NCBI GenBank assembly: GCA_034436155.1
Contig: DAOTVP010000010.1
Span: forward strand, 124,001 to 188,000
DNA from: GCA-2794515 sp034436155
GTDB taxonomy: Bacteria > Chloroflexota > Anaerolineae > Aggregatilineales > Phototrophicaceae
DNA length: 64,000 nt
Direction: 5' to 3'
Shown one piece after another: positions 51,765 through 61,109 of this stretch; within the stretch, counting starts at the first letter, position 1; each line of letters starts with the position of its first letter. A program made the position numbers and the translations under genes. Below the pieces are notes generated by a model. The model saw only the letters and a list, made by a program, of their open reading frames with translations. It had not been told where the DNA came from and made no database searches.

Positions 51765-54700
51765 ATGCTCAATCAATTTCAAATAGATGCAACAAGACGT
51801 GAATCATGGAAAGAATTTACTCTTGACCAAAAATTCACGCAATCCGAAGGATATATTCTACTATCTGGTATTCAAGCCCTGATACGCTTGCCCATAGATC
51901 AACATTTAGCCGATAAACGGCGTAATTTGAATACTGCAACATTTATATCGGGGTATCGTGGCTCACCCTTAGCAGGTTTAGATAGCGCCATTTGGCAAAA
52001 TCAAAAATTGTTGTCGGCTCATCAAGTTCACTTTACCCCTGGTGTAAACGAGGAATTGGGCGCAACTGCTGTATTTGGTAGCCAAATAGCCAATATGCTC
52101 CCCAATCCAAAATATGATGGTGTATTAGGGATGTGGTATGGCAAAGCACCCGGCGTAGATCGCAGTGGCGATGTGTTCAAACATGCTAATTTTGCAGGTG
52201 TTGGTCGATATGGCGGTGTCTTGGCAATTGCAGGTGACGATCCGATATCTAAATCATCGACATTGCCATCCCATTCAGAAGTTGCTTTTTACGATGCACA
52301 ATTGCCCGTTTTATACCCCGGTAACTCTCAGGAAGTCCTCGATTTCGGCAGATTAGGCTTTGAATTATCGCGCTATTCTGGTTTATGGGTCGGCTTCAAA
52401 ATTGTAACGGATGTTGCGGATGAATTTAGCACCGCAGAGGTATCGCCTGACCGCGTGATTATCGAAGATCCCAAATTCTACTTTAATGGCAAACCATGGC
52501 AACATACCCAAAACACCTATTTACTTACCCCATATAGCCTAACGATGGAAAAAGAACTGGTCACAGGTCGACTTGAGGCGGCAAAACGATTTGCAACTGC
52601 CAACGCCATCAATGTCATCACCGTACCAACCCCATCGGCATGGATTGGGATTGTTGCTTCTGGTAAAACTTATTATGGGGTGCGTCAAGCCTTTCATGAA
52701 ATGGGCATTAGCGAGGATGATTTACGGAAACTTGGCATTCGATTGCTAAAAATTGGGATGTTATATCCCATGGAAAATGAAATTATCTACGAATTTGCAG
52801 ATGGACTAGAAGAAATTTTCGTCATCGAAGAAAAACGGTCATTCATGGAGATGTTCATCCGTGATATTTTATACAATCGGACAGAACGCCCCATCATTGT
52901 CGGTAAAACCGATGAAGAAGGCAATATGCTTGTGCCTGCTTATGGCGAATTAGACCCCGATACGTTAGTAACTGTCATCGCTAAACGCCTTCTGCGAAAA
53001 TTTGAATTGGAATCTGTCAGAAATCGGTTGAATCAAATCCGTGATGCCAGTTCAGTGGGTATGATTAACCTCCACACACCATCACGTAGCCCATTTTATT
53101 GTTCTGGATGTCCACATAATACATCTACCGTTGCACCGGATGGCTCTTTGGTCGCAGGCGGTATCGGTTGCCATACCATGACACTCCTCATTCCAGATAG
53201 ACCCGTTATTGGCATCACCCAAATGGGTGGTGAAGGCGCTCAGTGGGTCGGAGCGGCACCATTTACCCATTCAAATCATATCTTTCAGAATATCGGCGAT
53301 GGCACATTATTTCATTCTGGGTGGTTAGCTATTCGCCAAGCTGTTGCGGCTGGTGTGAATATCACCTATAAAATCTTATACAACTCAGCTGTAGCAATGA
53401 CAGGCGGTCAGAATATTGATGGTGGTATGGCAATCCCACAATTATCATTCGCTTTGCAAGCCGAAGGCGTAAAGCGGATTATTATCACCACAGATAAACC
53501 CGAAAAATACACACAAAATACGCGACTAGCCGATGGTGTTGAGGTGTGGCATCGTGATCGTATCGAAGAGGCGCAAATTTTACTGAGCAGTATCAGTGGG
53601 GTTACAGTTCTGATTCACGACCAAGAATGTGCGGCAGAACTGCGTCGTAAACGTCGGCGTGGCTTAGCAGAAGAACCCGAAATGCGTGTTTTCATCAACG
53701 AAGCTGTGTGCGAGGGTTGTGGCGACTGTGGCGAAAAATCGAACTGTTTAAGCGTGTTCCCTGTCGAGACGGAATTTGGACGCAAGACACAAATTCATCA
53801 ATCCTCTTGCAACAAAGATTATAGTTGCCTTAAAGGAGATTGCCCCGCGTTTGTGACGGTTATTCCACAAAAAGTAGAGAAAAAACGCCTCAATGTCGAC
53901 ATGAATTTCAATCTGCCTGATGTAACACTGCCACAAGGAGATGAATATAGTATTTATATGATGGGTATCGGTGGTACAGGTGTTGTCACAACAAATCAAA
54001 TTTTGGCGACAGCCGCCCTGCTCGATGGCAAATTTATTCATGGGCTAGATCAAACAGGTTTGAGCCAAAAAGGTGGTCCAGTCGTTTCGCATCTAAAAAT
54101 CTTAAATGATTACCGCGAGACATCGAATCGTATTTCTATCGGTCATGCTGATTGTTTCTTGGTTTTCGACTTACTCACTGCGGTCGAACCATCGAATATG
54201 TCGCGTGCCAATAAGGAGCGCACCCGTGCCGTTGTTTCGACTAGCGAAACGCCAACAGGTGCGATGATTATTTCGACTGATGAAGCCTATCCCAAAACGA
54301 ATCGCTTGATGAATATGCTCAATCAGGTGACACGTCAAGACGAAACCGTATATATGAATGCTAATGGTATCGCCGAGATGCTTTTTGGTAGCCATATGGC
54401 GGCAAATTTGATTGTTATCGGCGCGGCATACCAACGTGGTTTGTTGCCGATTAGTGCTGATGCAATTGAGCGTGCAATTGAACTCAATGGTGTTTCGGTC
54501 AAAACAAATTTGCAGGCATTTCGTGTCGGTCGGCAAATTGTCGCTCATCCAGATTGGGTGAAAGGTTTGGTCGCAAAACGGGAACGTATCGGCGAATTAC
54601 ATATCCAACCTGCTATTAATGCCGATGCACGGCGCATAATTGATGCAATTGGCGCGAGTGGTGAACTCCTTCGCATACTCGAAATCCGTGTCCCAGAGCT

Positions 54701-55283
54701 TATAGCTTATCAAAATGTGGCGTATGCACGAAAATATGCTGATTTTGTGAGCCGTACACTCCAAAAAGAGATGTCACGCATTGGGAAAACACAAATCACC
54801 GAAGCAGTTGCCAAATATCTATACAAACTGATGGCATACAAAGATGAGTATGAAGTTGCACGACTTCATACCCGTACAGAATTTCAAGATGCACTGGCTG
54901 ATGAATTTGGCACAAAAGCGAAAATTCAATATATGCTTCATCCGCCCATGTTACGGGCGATTGGTCTCAAGAGAAAAATCGGCTTTGGCAGATGGTTTGA
55001 AGTCGGGTATGCGATGCTCAAACGGATGAAATTTCTGCGTGGAACGCCATTAGATGTGTTTGGGTATGCTCATGTTCGTTGTGTAGAACGACAATTGCCC
55101 AATTTATATTGCGCTATGATTGAAGAATGCCTAGAAAATTTGCATGAAGCCGATTACGACAAAGCTGTTAAGTTGGCAACATTGCCCGACATCATTCGCG
55201 GTTATGAAGACATCAAATTGCGAAACATCGAAAAATTCTGGTCAGAAGTCGAGAGAATTGGCTTAACAAACGTGAGACCATAA
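51765..55283 (+). CDS. Indolepyruvate ferredoxin oxidoreductase, fused subunits
   Basis: This 1172-residue enzyme of the 2-oxoacid:ferredoxin oxidoreductase family decarboxylates aryl pyruvates to acyl-CoA with reduction of ferredoxin. Domains in order are: an N-terminal pyrimidine/TPP-type region (FISGYRGSPLAGLD), the ThDP-binding half (YCSGCPHNTSTVAPDGS, GGIGCHTMTLLIP, GGEGAQWVGAAPF), a cysteine-rich ferredoxin-like insert (CEGCGDCGEKSNC, CNKDYSCLKGDCPAF), the gamma domain (MGIGGTGVVTTNQILATAAL, GLDQTGLSQKGGPVVSHLKI) and a C-terminal extension of about 250 residues with DUF6537-like layout. ATG 51765 behind GAGGTGG is preferred over GTG 51702. Confidence 0.92.
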   Translation: MLNQFQIDATRRESWKEFTLDQKFTQSEGYILLSGIQALIRLPIDQHLADKRRNLNTATFISGYRGSPLAGLDSAIWQNQKLLSAHQVHFTPGVNEELGATAVFGSQIANMLPNPKYDGVLGMWYGKAPGVDRSGDVFKHANFAGVGRYGGVLAIAGDDPISKSSTLPSHSEVAFYDAQLPVLYPGNSQEVLDFGRLGFELSRYSGLWVGFKIVTDVADEFSTAEVSPDRVIIEDPKFYFNGKPWQHTQNTYLLTPYSLTMEKELVTGRLEAAKRFATANAINVITVPTPSAWIGIVASGKTYYGVRQAFHEMGISEDDLRKLGIRLLKIGMLYPMENEIIYEFADGLEEIFVIEEKRSFMEMFIRDILYNRTERPIIVGKTDEEGNMLVPAYGELDPDTLVTVIAKRLLRKFELESVRNRLNQIRDASSVGMINLHTPSRSPFYCSGCPHNTSTVAPDGSLVAGGIGCHTMTLLIPDRPVIGITQMGGEGAQWVGAAPFTHSNHIFQNIGDGTLFHSGWLAIRQAVAAGVNITYKILYNSAVAMTGGQNIDGGMAIPQLSFALQAEGVKRIIITTDKPEKYTQNTRLADGVEVWHRDRIEEAQILLSSISGVTVLIHDQECAAELRRKRRRGLAEEPEMRVFINEAVCEGCGDCGEKSNCLSVFPVETEFGRKTQIHQSSCNKDYSCLKGDCPAFVTVIPQKVEKKRLNVDMNFNLPDVTLPQGDEYSIYMMGIGGTGVVTTNQILATAALLDGKFIHGLDQTGLSQKGGPVVSHLKILNDYRETSNRISIGHADCFLVFDLLTAVEPSNMSRANKERTRAVVSTSETPTGAMIISTDEAYPKTNRLMNMLNQVTRQDETVYMNANGIAEMLFGSHMAANLIVIGAAYQRGLLPISADAIERAIELNGVSVKTNLQAFRVGRQIVAHPDWVKGLVAKRERIGELHIQPAINADARRIIDAIGASGELLRILEIRVPELIAYQNVAYARKYADFVSRTLQKEMSRIGKTQITEAVAKYLYKLMAYKDEYEVARLHTRTEFQDALADEFGTKAKIQYMLHPPMLRAIGLKRKIGFGRWFEVGYAMLKRMKFLRGTPLDVFGYAHVRCVERQLPNLYCAMIEECLENLHEADYDKAVKLATLPDIIRGYEDIKLRNIEKFWSEVERIGLTNVRP

Positions 55284-55319
55284 ACACTGATTGACACAAT
55301 ACAAAGGTAAATTTTTAAC

Positions 55320-55347
55320 AAGGCGCGAAATGCGCCTTATTTTATTT
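55320..55347 (+). terminator. Intrinsic terminator after the oxidoreductase gene
   Basis: AAGGCGC (55320-55326) and GCGCCTT (55332-55338) form a 7-bp stem with loop GAAAT, followed by ATTTTATTT. Confidence 0.8.
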
Positions 55348-55453
55348 ATAACGCCATACTATCGGTGAGTTCACGTCAGGTTATCTGAGGATGTTTACGC
55401 TATAATTACCCATAACGATATTGACGTTACCGATTTTACCAAAGGGAGTTGTT

Positions 55454-58396
55454 ATGAACATTCAGCGTATCTGGGCGAGGGGGTTTCCTCTATTTCTCAG
55501 TATTTTATTTTTATTGATGCTCAGTGCTTGTAATCTAGGCGCAACGGATGAGCAACAAATCAATATTACAGATGTGCCACAACAAACACAAAATGCGATT
55601 CAAGCCTCGCCGAGTCCGAATCAACCCACACGTACACCTTCTGGTGTGGTGGTTTTGCCAACGCCACAAATTTTGCCAACATCGCAATTACCACCCACAT
55701 TCAGTTTTAGACCACCGCCACCGATTATCCCCACACTAACAGCGTTGCCTGTGAATGTGTTTATCTTATCGCCGATACCGGGTAATGTCGTGGCGGGCAA
55801 CGTACAAGTAATTGGTGCGGCAATGCACCCCGAATTTTTGCAATATCAACTGGAATATGGTCCCGATCCGAATCCGAGTAATTTGTGGTATCCGATTACG
55901 GGTGGCGTACAATCACCAGTATTTAATGGTTTATTAGGCATTTGGAACACCAATACGCCTAACTCACCAGATGGATTGTATCAATTGCGCCTACGAGTCT
56001 TTTTACGGAATGGCGTAGATTGGGGCAACGTTGTGGTGAACAATATTCGCATCCAAAATCGTGTTCCGTTACCCGTGCCAACCAATACACAAGTTCCTGC
56101 GCCAATTGCGGCTTTCACACAAGATAAGGTGACAGGCACAGCCCCGTTAACAGTGAATTTCATTAATTTATCGAGTCCAGCAAACCTGATTACAGGTTTT
56201 ACTTGGAATTTTGGAGATAATACCACCAGCACAGAGATTAGCCCTGTTAAAACATTCAATAACCCTGGCACTTATACGGTCACGCTCACGGCAACGGGTC
56301 CGGGTGGGTCATCGAATGTATCACGGCAAATCACAGTGCAAAGTGCCAATCCGCCTGTTGCAGGTTTCACAACCGATAAGACATCGGGTTCTGCACCATT
56401 AACCGTCCAATTCACCAATGCGTCTACGGGTGGTCAAATCACCAGTTATTTATGGAATTTTAGCGATGGTTCAACCAGCACGGAACAAAATCCATCGCAT
56501 CAATTCACGAATGTTGGTACATACAACGTCATTTTGACGGTATCGGGTCCGGGTGGCTCATCTAGCGCAACACGACAAATTACAGTTGGCAATCCTATTC
56601 AAGCGAGTATTCAAGCTACGCCTGATGCGAACAATCCTCTTCGCATTAATTTATCCGCGACAGTGACGGGGGGCAGTGGGACATATACCGCTTATGATTG
56701 GGATTTTGGCAATGGTCAAACCTTATTTGGTCAAGTGAGTCCCAATGCCAGCGTAACTTATGCCAGCCCCAATACCTATACTATTACACTCACTGTCACA
56801 GATAGCACGGGTGCGAAAAAGACTGTGACGCAACCCGTCACCTTACAAGCACCACCAAATCCCTTATCAGGCGATTTCACCATCACACAAACAAGCCCCA
56901 CAGACTTAACCGTTGCATTTACGGCAACTGCTACAGGCGGTTCTGGGGTATATACCTACTCATGGAATTTTGGGGATACCAATACAGGTAACGGCGAATC
57001 GGTTAATCATAATTATGGTACGGCAGGCACATATGATGTTACATTGACAATTAGTGATGGTACAAATAACACCACTATCACCAAACAATTGACCATAGAC
57101 CCAACGCAACAAATACCACCCCTGAGCGCCGATTTCACTATCTCGCAAGCATCACCGACCGACCCGAACATCGGCGTATCGGCAACGGCATCTGGCGGTA
57201 CGGGCAATTACACCTATTCGTGGAATTTCGGCGATGGTAACGTTGGCAATGGACAAGTCACCAATCATACCTACGCGGGTACGGGGACATTCACCATCAC
57301 CTTAACCGTGAATGACGGCGCGAATGATGCCGTTATCAGCAAAGATGTGACGATTAACGCCTTGCCACCACTCACTGGCGATTTCACTATCTCGCAAGCA
57401 TCGCCGACCGACCTCAACATCACGGTCACGGCGAGCGCATTTGGTGGTACGGGCAATTACACCTATTCGTGGGATTTTGGTGACGGGTCTGTGTTTAACG
57501 GCGACATCCCCGCTAGTAGAGCCTATACATATGGCACGGCAGGTACTTATACCATCAATCTCACTATTGCCGATGGTATGAATACATTTCCTGTCAGCAA
57601 ACAAGTGACGATTGAGGCGACTCAAACTCAACCACCGCCTTATGCAGGCAGTGTTCCCGTCTTGGATAATATCGGAGAATTAACGCCTGATTTAAGCCCT
57701 GTGTATAACAACGGTCAGAATAGTGGGTTGTCGTCTAGCGCGTTTGCGATTGTCGGCGATCAAACGGCGGCAGATACCAATTTCTTGCGTGCTGTGTTTA
57801 ACCTCGATCCTAACATGACGAATTTAGCGGGTATTCAAGCCACAATTGATCGTTTTAATAGCACCGGTAGCTTTACACGAGCAAGCGTTGCAGTTGGCAC
57901 GCTCACAGCACAAGATTTATTGAACACCGCAACGAATCCCGCATGTAATGGCGTAGAAACATTACTTCAATGCGAAATGCGTCTTGCAAATGGCAGTATT
58001 GTGATAGTGAGTATTGGGTATCAGGATGCCTTGAACGGTTTGGATAGTGGCACATTCCAAGCGCAACTTAACCAAATCGTCAGCCAAGCACTCGCTAATA
58101 ATGTCATTCCCGTGTTGATGACCATTCAACCCAGCACCAATTCAAGCGCCAATACACTCATCAATGCCTATAATGAGATTATCCTCACAACATCGGATAA
58201 CTTGCGCGTTCCTGTAATCAATACATGGCGTGCGTTGGATGAATTGCCAAATCAAGGTCTCACAGGTGAAACACCGAGTGTCGATGTGAATGGCGCGGGT
58301 TATATCAGTGATAATCCAACGGCAGGTGCAAACGCACGGAACTACTATACACTGGTCACACTCACCGAGATTGTGAATAACCTGTTCACACCATAA
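55454..58396 (+). CDS. Surface lipoprotein with six PKD domains and an SGNH-like C-terminal domain
   Basis: The 980-residue protein has a lipoprotein signal peptide with lipobox LSAC, a Pro/Thr-rich stalk and a beta-rich region (about 105-215). Six PKD domains follow (about 215-725; each with W-[ND]-F-G/S-D-type core such as FTWNFGDN and YSWNFGDGN). The C-terminal domain of about 240 residues resembles SGNH/GDSL hydrolases in layout, but the first motif reads AIVGDQ, lacking the catalytic Ser of GDS. It is expected on the outer face of the membrane, in adhesion or glycan binding. ATG 55454 with AAAGGGAG ahead is the start. Neighbouring PKD repeats are close in DNA sequence, a sign of internal duplication. 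Confidence 0.85.
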   Translation: MNIQRIWARGFPLFLSILFLLMLSACNLGATDEQQINITDVPQQTQNAIQASPSPNQPTRTPSGVVVLPTPQILPTSQLPPTFSFRPPPPIIPTLTALPVNVFILSPIPGNVVAGNVQVIGAAMHPEFLQYQLEYGPDPNPSNLWYPITGGVQSPVFNGLLGIWNTNTPNSPDGLYQLRLRVFLRNGVDWGNVVVNNIRIQNRVPLPVPTNTQVPAPIAAFTQDKVTGTAPLTVNFINLSSPANLITGFTWNFGDNTTSTEISPVKTFNNPGTYTVTLTATGPGGSSNVSRQITVQSANPPVAGFTTDKTSGSAPLTVQFTNASTGGQITSYLWNFSDGSTSTEQNPSHQFTNVGTYNVILTVSGPGGSSSATRQITVGNPIQASIQATPDANNPLRINLSATVTGGSGTYTAYDWDFGNGQTLFGQVSPNASVTYASPNTYTITLTVTDSTGAKKTVTQPVTLQAPPNPLSGDFTITQTSPTDLTVAFTATATGGSGVYTYSWNFGDTNTGNGESVNHNYGTAGTYDVTLTISDGTNNTTITKQLTIDPTQQIPPLSADFTISQASPTDPNIGVSATASGGTGNYTYSWNFGDGNVGNGQVTNHTYAGTGTFTITLTVNDGANDAVISKDVTINALPPLTGDFTISQASPTDLNITVTASAFGGTGNYTYSWDFGDGSVFNGDIPASRAYTYGTAGTYTINLTIADGMNTFPVSKQVTIEATQTQPPPYAGSVPVLDNIGELTPDLSPVYNNGQNSGLSSSAFAIVGDQTAADTNFLRAVFNLDPNMTNLAGIQATIDRFNSTGSFTRASVAVGTLTAQDLLNTATNPACNGVETLLQCEMRLANGSIVIVSIGYQDALNGLDSGTFQAQLNQIVSQALANNVIPVLMTIQPSTNSSANTLINAYNEIILTTSDNLRVPVINTWRALDELPNQGLTGETPSVDVNGAGYISDNPTAGANARNYYTLVTLTEIVNNLFTP

Positions 58397-58413
58397 TTGT
58401 GAACCCCTCTATC

Positions 58414-58446
58414 GACAAAAGACCTCCATATAGGGGGTCTTTTGTC
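58414..58446 (+). terminator. Intrinsic terminator after the PKD lipoprotein gene
   Basis: GACAAAAGACC (58414-58424) pairs with GGTCTTTTGTC (58436-58446) in an 11-bp stem. It lies upstream of the true start of the methyltransferase, which rules out longer reading of that gene. Confidence 0.75.
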
Positions 58447-58472
58447 TGTTGCATCGATAGTATGCTATGGCA

Positions 58473-58478
58473 TATAAT
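58473..58478 (+). promoter_or_regulatory. -10 box of the methyltransferase gene
   Basis: TATAAT lies 7 bases before ATG 58486, with a weak TTGCAT 18 bases upstream. Transcription would start at or beside the start codon, giving a leaderless message. Confidence 0.5.
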
Positions 58479-58485
58479 CACCCAC

Positions 58486-59523
58486 ATGACCATAAAAACC
58501 CATTCTTCACCTATTCATTACGAGATTGAGACAACAGACGGGTTAGAATTTATCACCCAACAGGAATTAATGCCGTTCATCCAAAACAAGATGATACGCG
58601 ATGTCCATATCCAAAAAGGCGCTATTCAATGTATGTGTTATCACCCTGATGTTTTATATCGGCTCAAGACGGCTGTGGCTGTTTATGTCTATGATAGCTA
58701 TACTGTCCCACGCCCTAAAGCCTTGCTCGGTCATGAACATTTTTCACGCATACTCAAAACAATTCAATTTGTTCGTAAAAATATGAAAACATCTTGTGAA
58801 ACATTTTATCTCAGTGCCGCAGGGTCAGATTCATCAGTGATGGAACGGATAAAATTAGAAATAGCGTCTGCAACAGGATTGATAGAAGCTGAACAAGGCG
58901 ATATGTTGCTCCGTATTCGACGATCTAAACATGGTTGGGATGTCCTCACACGCCTCACCAATCGCCCACTTGCAACACGAGCATGGCGTGTTTGTAATAT
59001 GGAAGGTGCGCTTAATGCGCCTGTCGCACACGCGATGATATGGTTATCACGCCCGAAAACCAACGATCGATTTTTGAATATCGCTTGTGGGTCTGGCACA
59101 TTACTCATCGAGCGATGTGCTTATGGTGAGGCGCAATGGGTAGCTGGTTGTGATATAAAATCGGATGCGCTCAGTTGTGCCTCAGATAATATTGCCGAAG
59201 CGGGATATAATCATCAGGTGACATTATTTCAGGCAGATGTGACTCATACGCCGATGCCAGATAATCAGGTAGATGTTATCTGTGCCGATTTACCTTTTGG
59301 GCAATTGGTCGGATCTCATATCGAAAATGTGCGCTTGTATCCATTCATATTAGCCGAAGTGGAGCGCCTACTCGCACCCAGTGGACGGGCGATTATCATC
59401 ACACACGAGATTAAACTGATGCAATCGCTAATACCAAAAATCAAATTGAGACTTAAAAATCACTATCAAATCGCTCAACGTGGTTTACATCCCTGTATCT
59501 ATGTGTTCAAAAAGGGACTTTGA
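58486..59523 (+). CDS. THUMP-type RNA methyltransferase (Trm14/RlmL-like)
   Basis: The 345-residue protein has an N-terminal THUMP-like RNA-binding part (YEIETTDGLEFITQQELMPF and following) and a C-terminal Rossmann methyltransferase domain with SAM motif NIACGSGTLLIERCAYGEAQ. The acidic ribose-binding DIKSDALSCASDN and catalytic motif IV ADLPFGQLVGS are also present, typical of guanine-N2 methyltransferases of tRNA or rRNA. ATG 58486 is the start because the frame upstream contains the terminator hairpin. Its target base is unknown. Its stop overlaps the next start by 1 base. Confidence 0.85.
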   Translation: MTIKTHSSPIHYEIETTDGLEFITQQELMPFIQNKMIRDVHIQKGAIQCMCYHPDVLYRLKTAVAVYVYDSYTVPRPKALLGHEHFSRILKTIQFVRKNMKTSCETFYLSAAGSDSSVMERIKLEIASATGLIEAEQGDMLLRIRRSKHGWDVLTRLTNRPLATRAWRVCNMEGALNAPVAHAMIWLSRPKTNDRFLNIACGSGTLLIERCAYGEAQWVAGCDIKSDALSCASDNIAEAGYNHQVTLFQADVTHTPMPDNQVDVICADLPFGQLVGSHIENVRLYPFILAEVERLLAPSGRAIIITHEIKLMQSLIPKIKLRLKNHYQIAQRGLHPCIYVFKKGL

Positions 59524-61109
59524 TGATGAAACTGGTTATTTTATCTTGTCTCATGACACTTTTCATGATTGGGTGTGTTCCAGAAGAACAACCTCAAATT
59601 ATCGTCCGTTTATTGGTAGATGGTTCTGAACGTGTTTATCAGAATGCCGAGCCAATAACAGTAGATCAATTTCTACGCGAAGTCGGTATTCAACTCGATA
59701 CGTTAGACCGCGTAAATCCGGAGCGTTGGACACAAATTTTTGACCAAATGGTTATCACAGTCGTGCGTGTAACTGAAAGTGAATCGTGCGAAGATGAAGT
59801 GTTACCATTTAAGCGCCAAACACGTCTTGTTGAAGGGCTTGCCCCAGGAGAAGAACGCATCGGGCAAGCGGGTATAAACGGTATAGAACGAGTCTGTTAT
59901 CGGGTGATTATTGAAAACGGTATCGCTAAAGAACGCATTGAAATTAGCCGTGTTACGGTACAATCCCCCCAAGATGAAATCATCTTCGCAGGACCGACAA
60001 CCGAATTAGAACCTGTTGCTATCACAGGGACACTCGCTTATATCAGCAATAACAACGCATGGATTATTCGGGGTAGCAGTACCCGCAAACGACCTCTAAC
60101 TACATCATCTGATTTAGATAGTCGCGTATTCAGCCTGACACAAGACGGGCGACGCTTGCTCATCGCACGTCGACTCGCTGATGATGTGAATTCGTTTAAT
60201 CAACTCTGGTTTATTCCAGATACCATCACCAGCACACCTGAAATTATCCCGTTATTACCGCGTGATATACGCCACGCCGATTGGATAGTCGGCACAGATG
60301 ATCAAATTAGTTATTCCACCGCAGAGCCACAAGCATCACCCCCTGGTTGGCGAGCATTCAACGATTTATGGTTTATGACGATCAACCCCATCACAGGCGA
60401 ACAAATTCGAGTAGAAGAAATCTTGCCGACCAATTCGGGCGGATTATACGGTTGGTGGGGGACGGAATATAAATGGTCTCATGATGGCACACAATTAGCA
60501 TGGATTCGCGCTGATTCAATCGGCTTGGTGGATATTGCGAATAAGCGACTTGGCGAACCCCTGGTGACATATGCGGTGCTGAACCCGCTCAGCGATTGGT
60601 CATGGCGGACAACTGTTTCGTGGTCATGGGATAACCAACTTATCCTCACAACCACACACGGTTTACCCATCGGCAACGAATCGCCAGAACGGAGTCCTGT
60701 TTTTGATGTGACAGTGGTTGCCACTGATGGGTCGTATCGTGCGAATATAGTTAGTCGTGCGGGGGTGTGGTCTACACCTAGATTTTCACCGCAAATCAAT
60801 GCCAATGCCGAATTTCCAAAGGGGTACATTGCCTATCTACAAGCCCGTCAGTGGGAAGAAAATATCAACGGAGAATATGATTTAATCGTTGCAGACCGTG
60901 ATGGGAGTAATGCCCGTATCATTTTTCCGCCACAAGGTCAGGTTGGCATGACTGCCCAACAATTTGCACAAGATTTTGTCTGGAGTCCAGATGGGTTACA
61001 AATCGCGCTGATTTACTTGGGGAATTTATGGATAGTCGATGTCGAGACAGGCGCACAATATCAAATCACACAAGATGGGAGTGCTTCTAAGCCGATATGG
61101 ACTCAATAA
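59523..61109 (+). CDS. Lipoprotein with DUF348-G5 domains and a TolB-like propeller
   Basis: The 528-residue protein starts MMKLVILSCLMTLFMIGCVP, a lipoprotein signal with lipobox MIGC. A DUF348-like segment follows (about 25-75; LLVDGSERVYQNAEPITVDQ), then a G5 domain (about 95-155; RQTRLVEGLAPGEERIGQAG). A WD40/TolB-type beta-propeller (about 170-528) has blades such as YKWSHDGTQLAWIRADSIGL and FVWSPDGLQIALIYLGNLWI. G5 and DUF348 modules are common in cell-wall-binding proteins. It is probably exported and surface-bound, and it is joined to the gene downstream by a 13-base overlap. Confidence 0.8.
   Translation: MMKLVILSCLMTLFMIGCVPEEQPQIIVRLLVDGSERVYQNAEPITVDQFLREVGIQLDTLDRVNPERWTQIFDQMVITVVRVTESESCEDEVLPFKRQTRLVEGLAPGEERIGQAGINGIERVCYRVIIENGIAKERIEISRVTVQSPQDEIIFAGPTTELEPVAITGTLAYISNNNAWIIRGSSTRKRPLTTSSDLDSRVFSLTQDGRRLLIARRLADDVNSFNQLWFIPDTITSTPEIIPLLPRDIRHADWIVGTDDQISYSTAEPQASPPGWRAFNDLWFMTINPITGEQIRVEEILPTNSGGLYGWWGTEYKWSHDGTQLAWIRADSIGLVDIANKRLGEPLVTYAVLNPLSDWSWRTTVSWSWDNQLILTTTHGLPIGNESPERSPVFDVTVVATDGSYRANIVSRAGVWSTPRFSPQINANAEFPKGYIAYLQARQWEENINGEYDLIVADRDGSNARIIFPPQGQVGMTAQQFAQDFVWSPDGLQIALIYLGNLWIVDVETGAQYQITQDGSASKPIWTQ

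Noticed and set aside
58399..58485. Longer start for the THUMP methyltransferase (adding 29 residues)
   Set aside because: The added segment contains an intrinsic terminator and the TATAAT box, so it is not coding.
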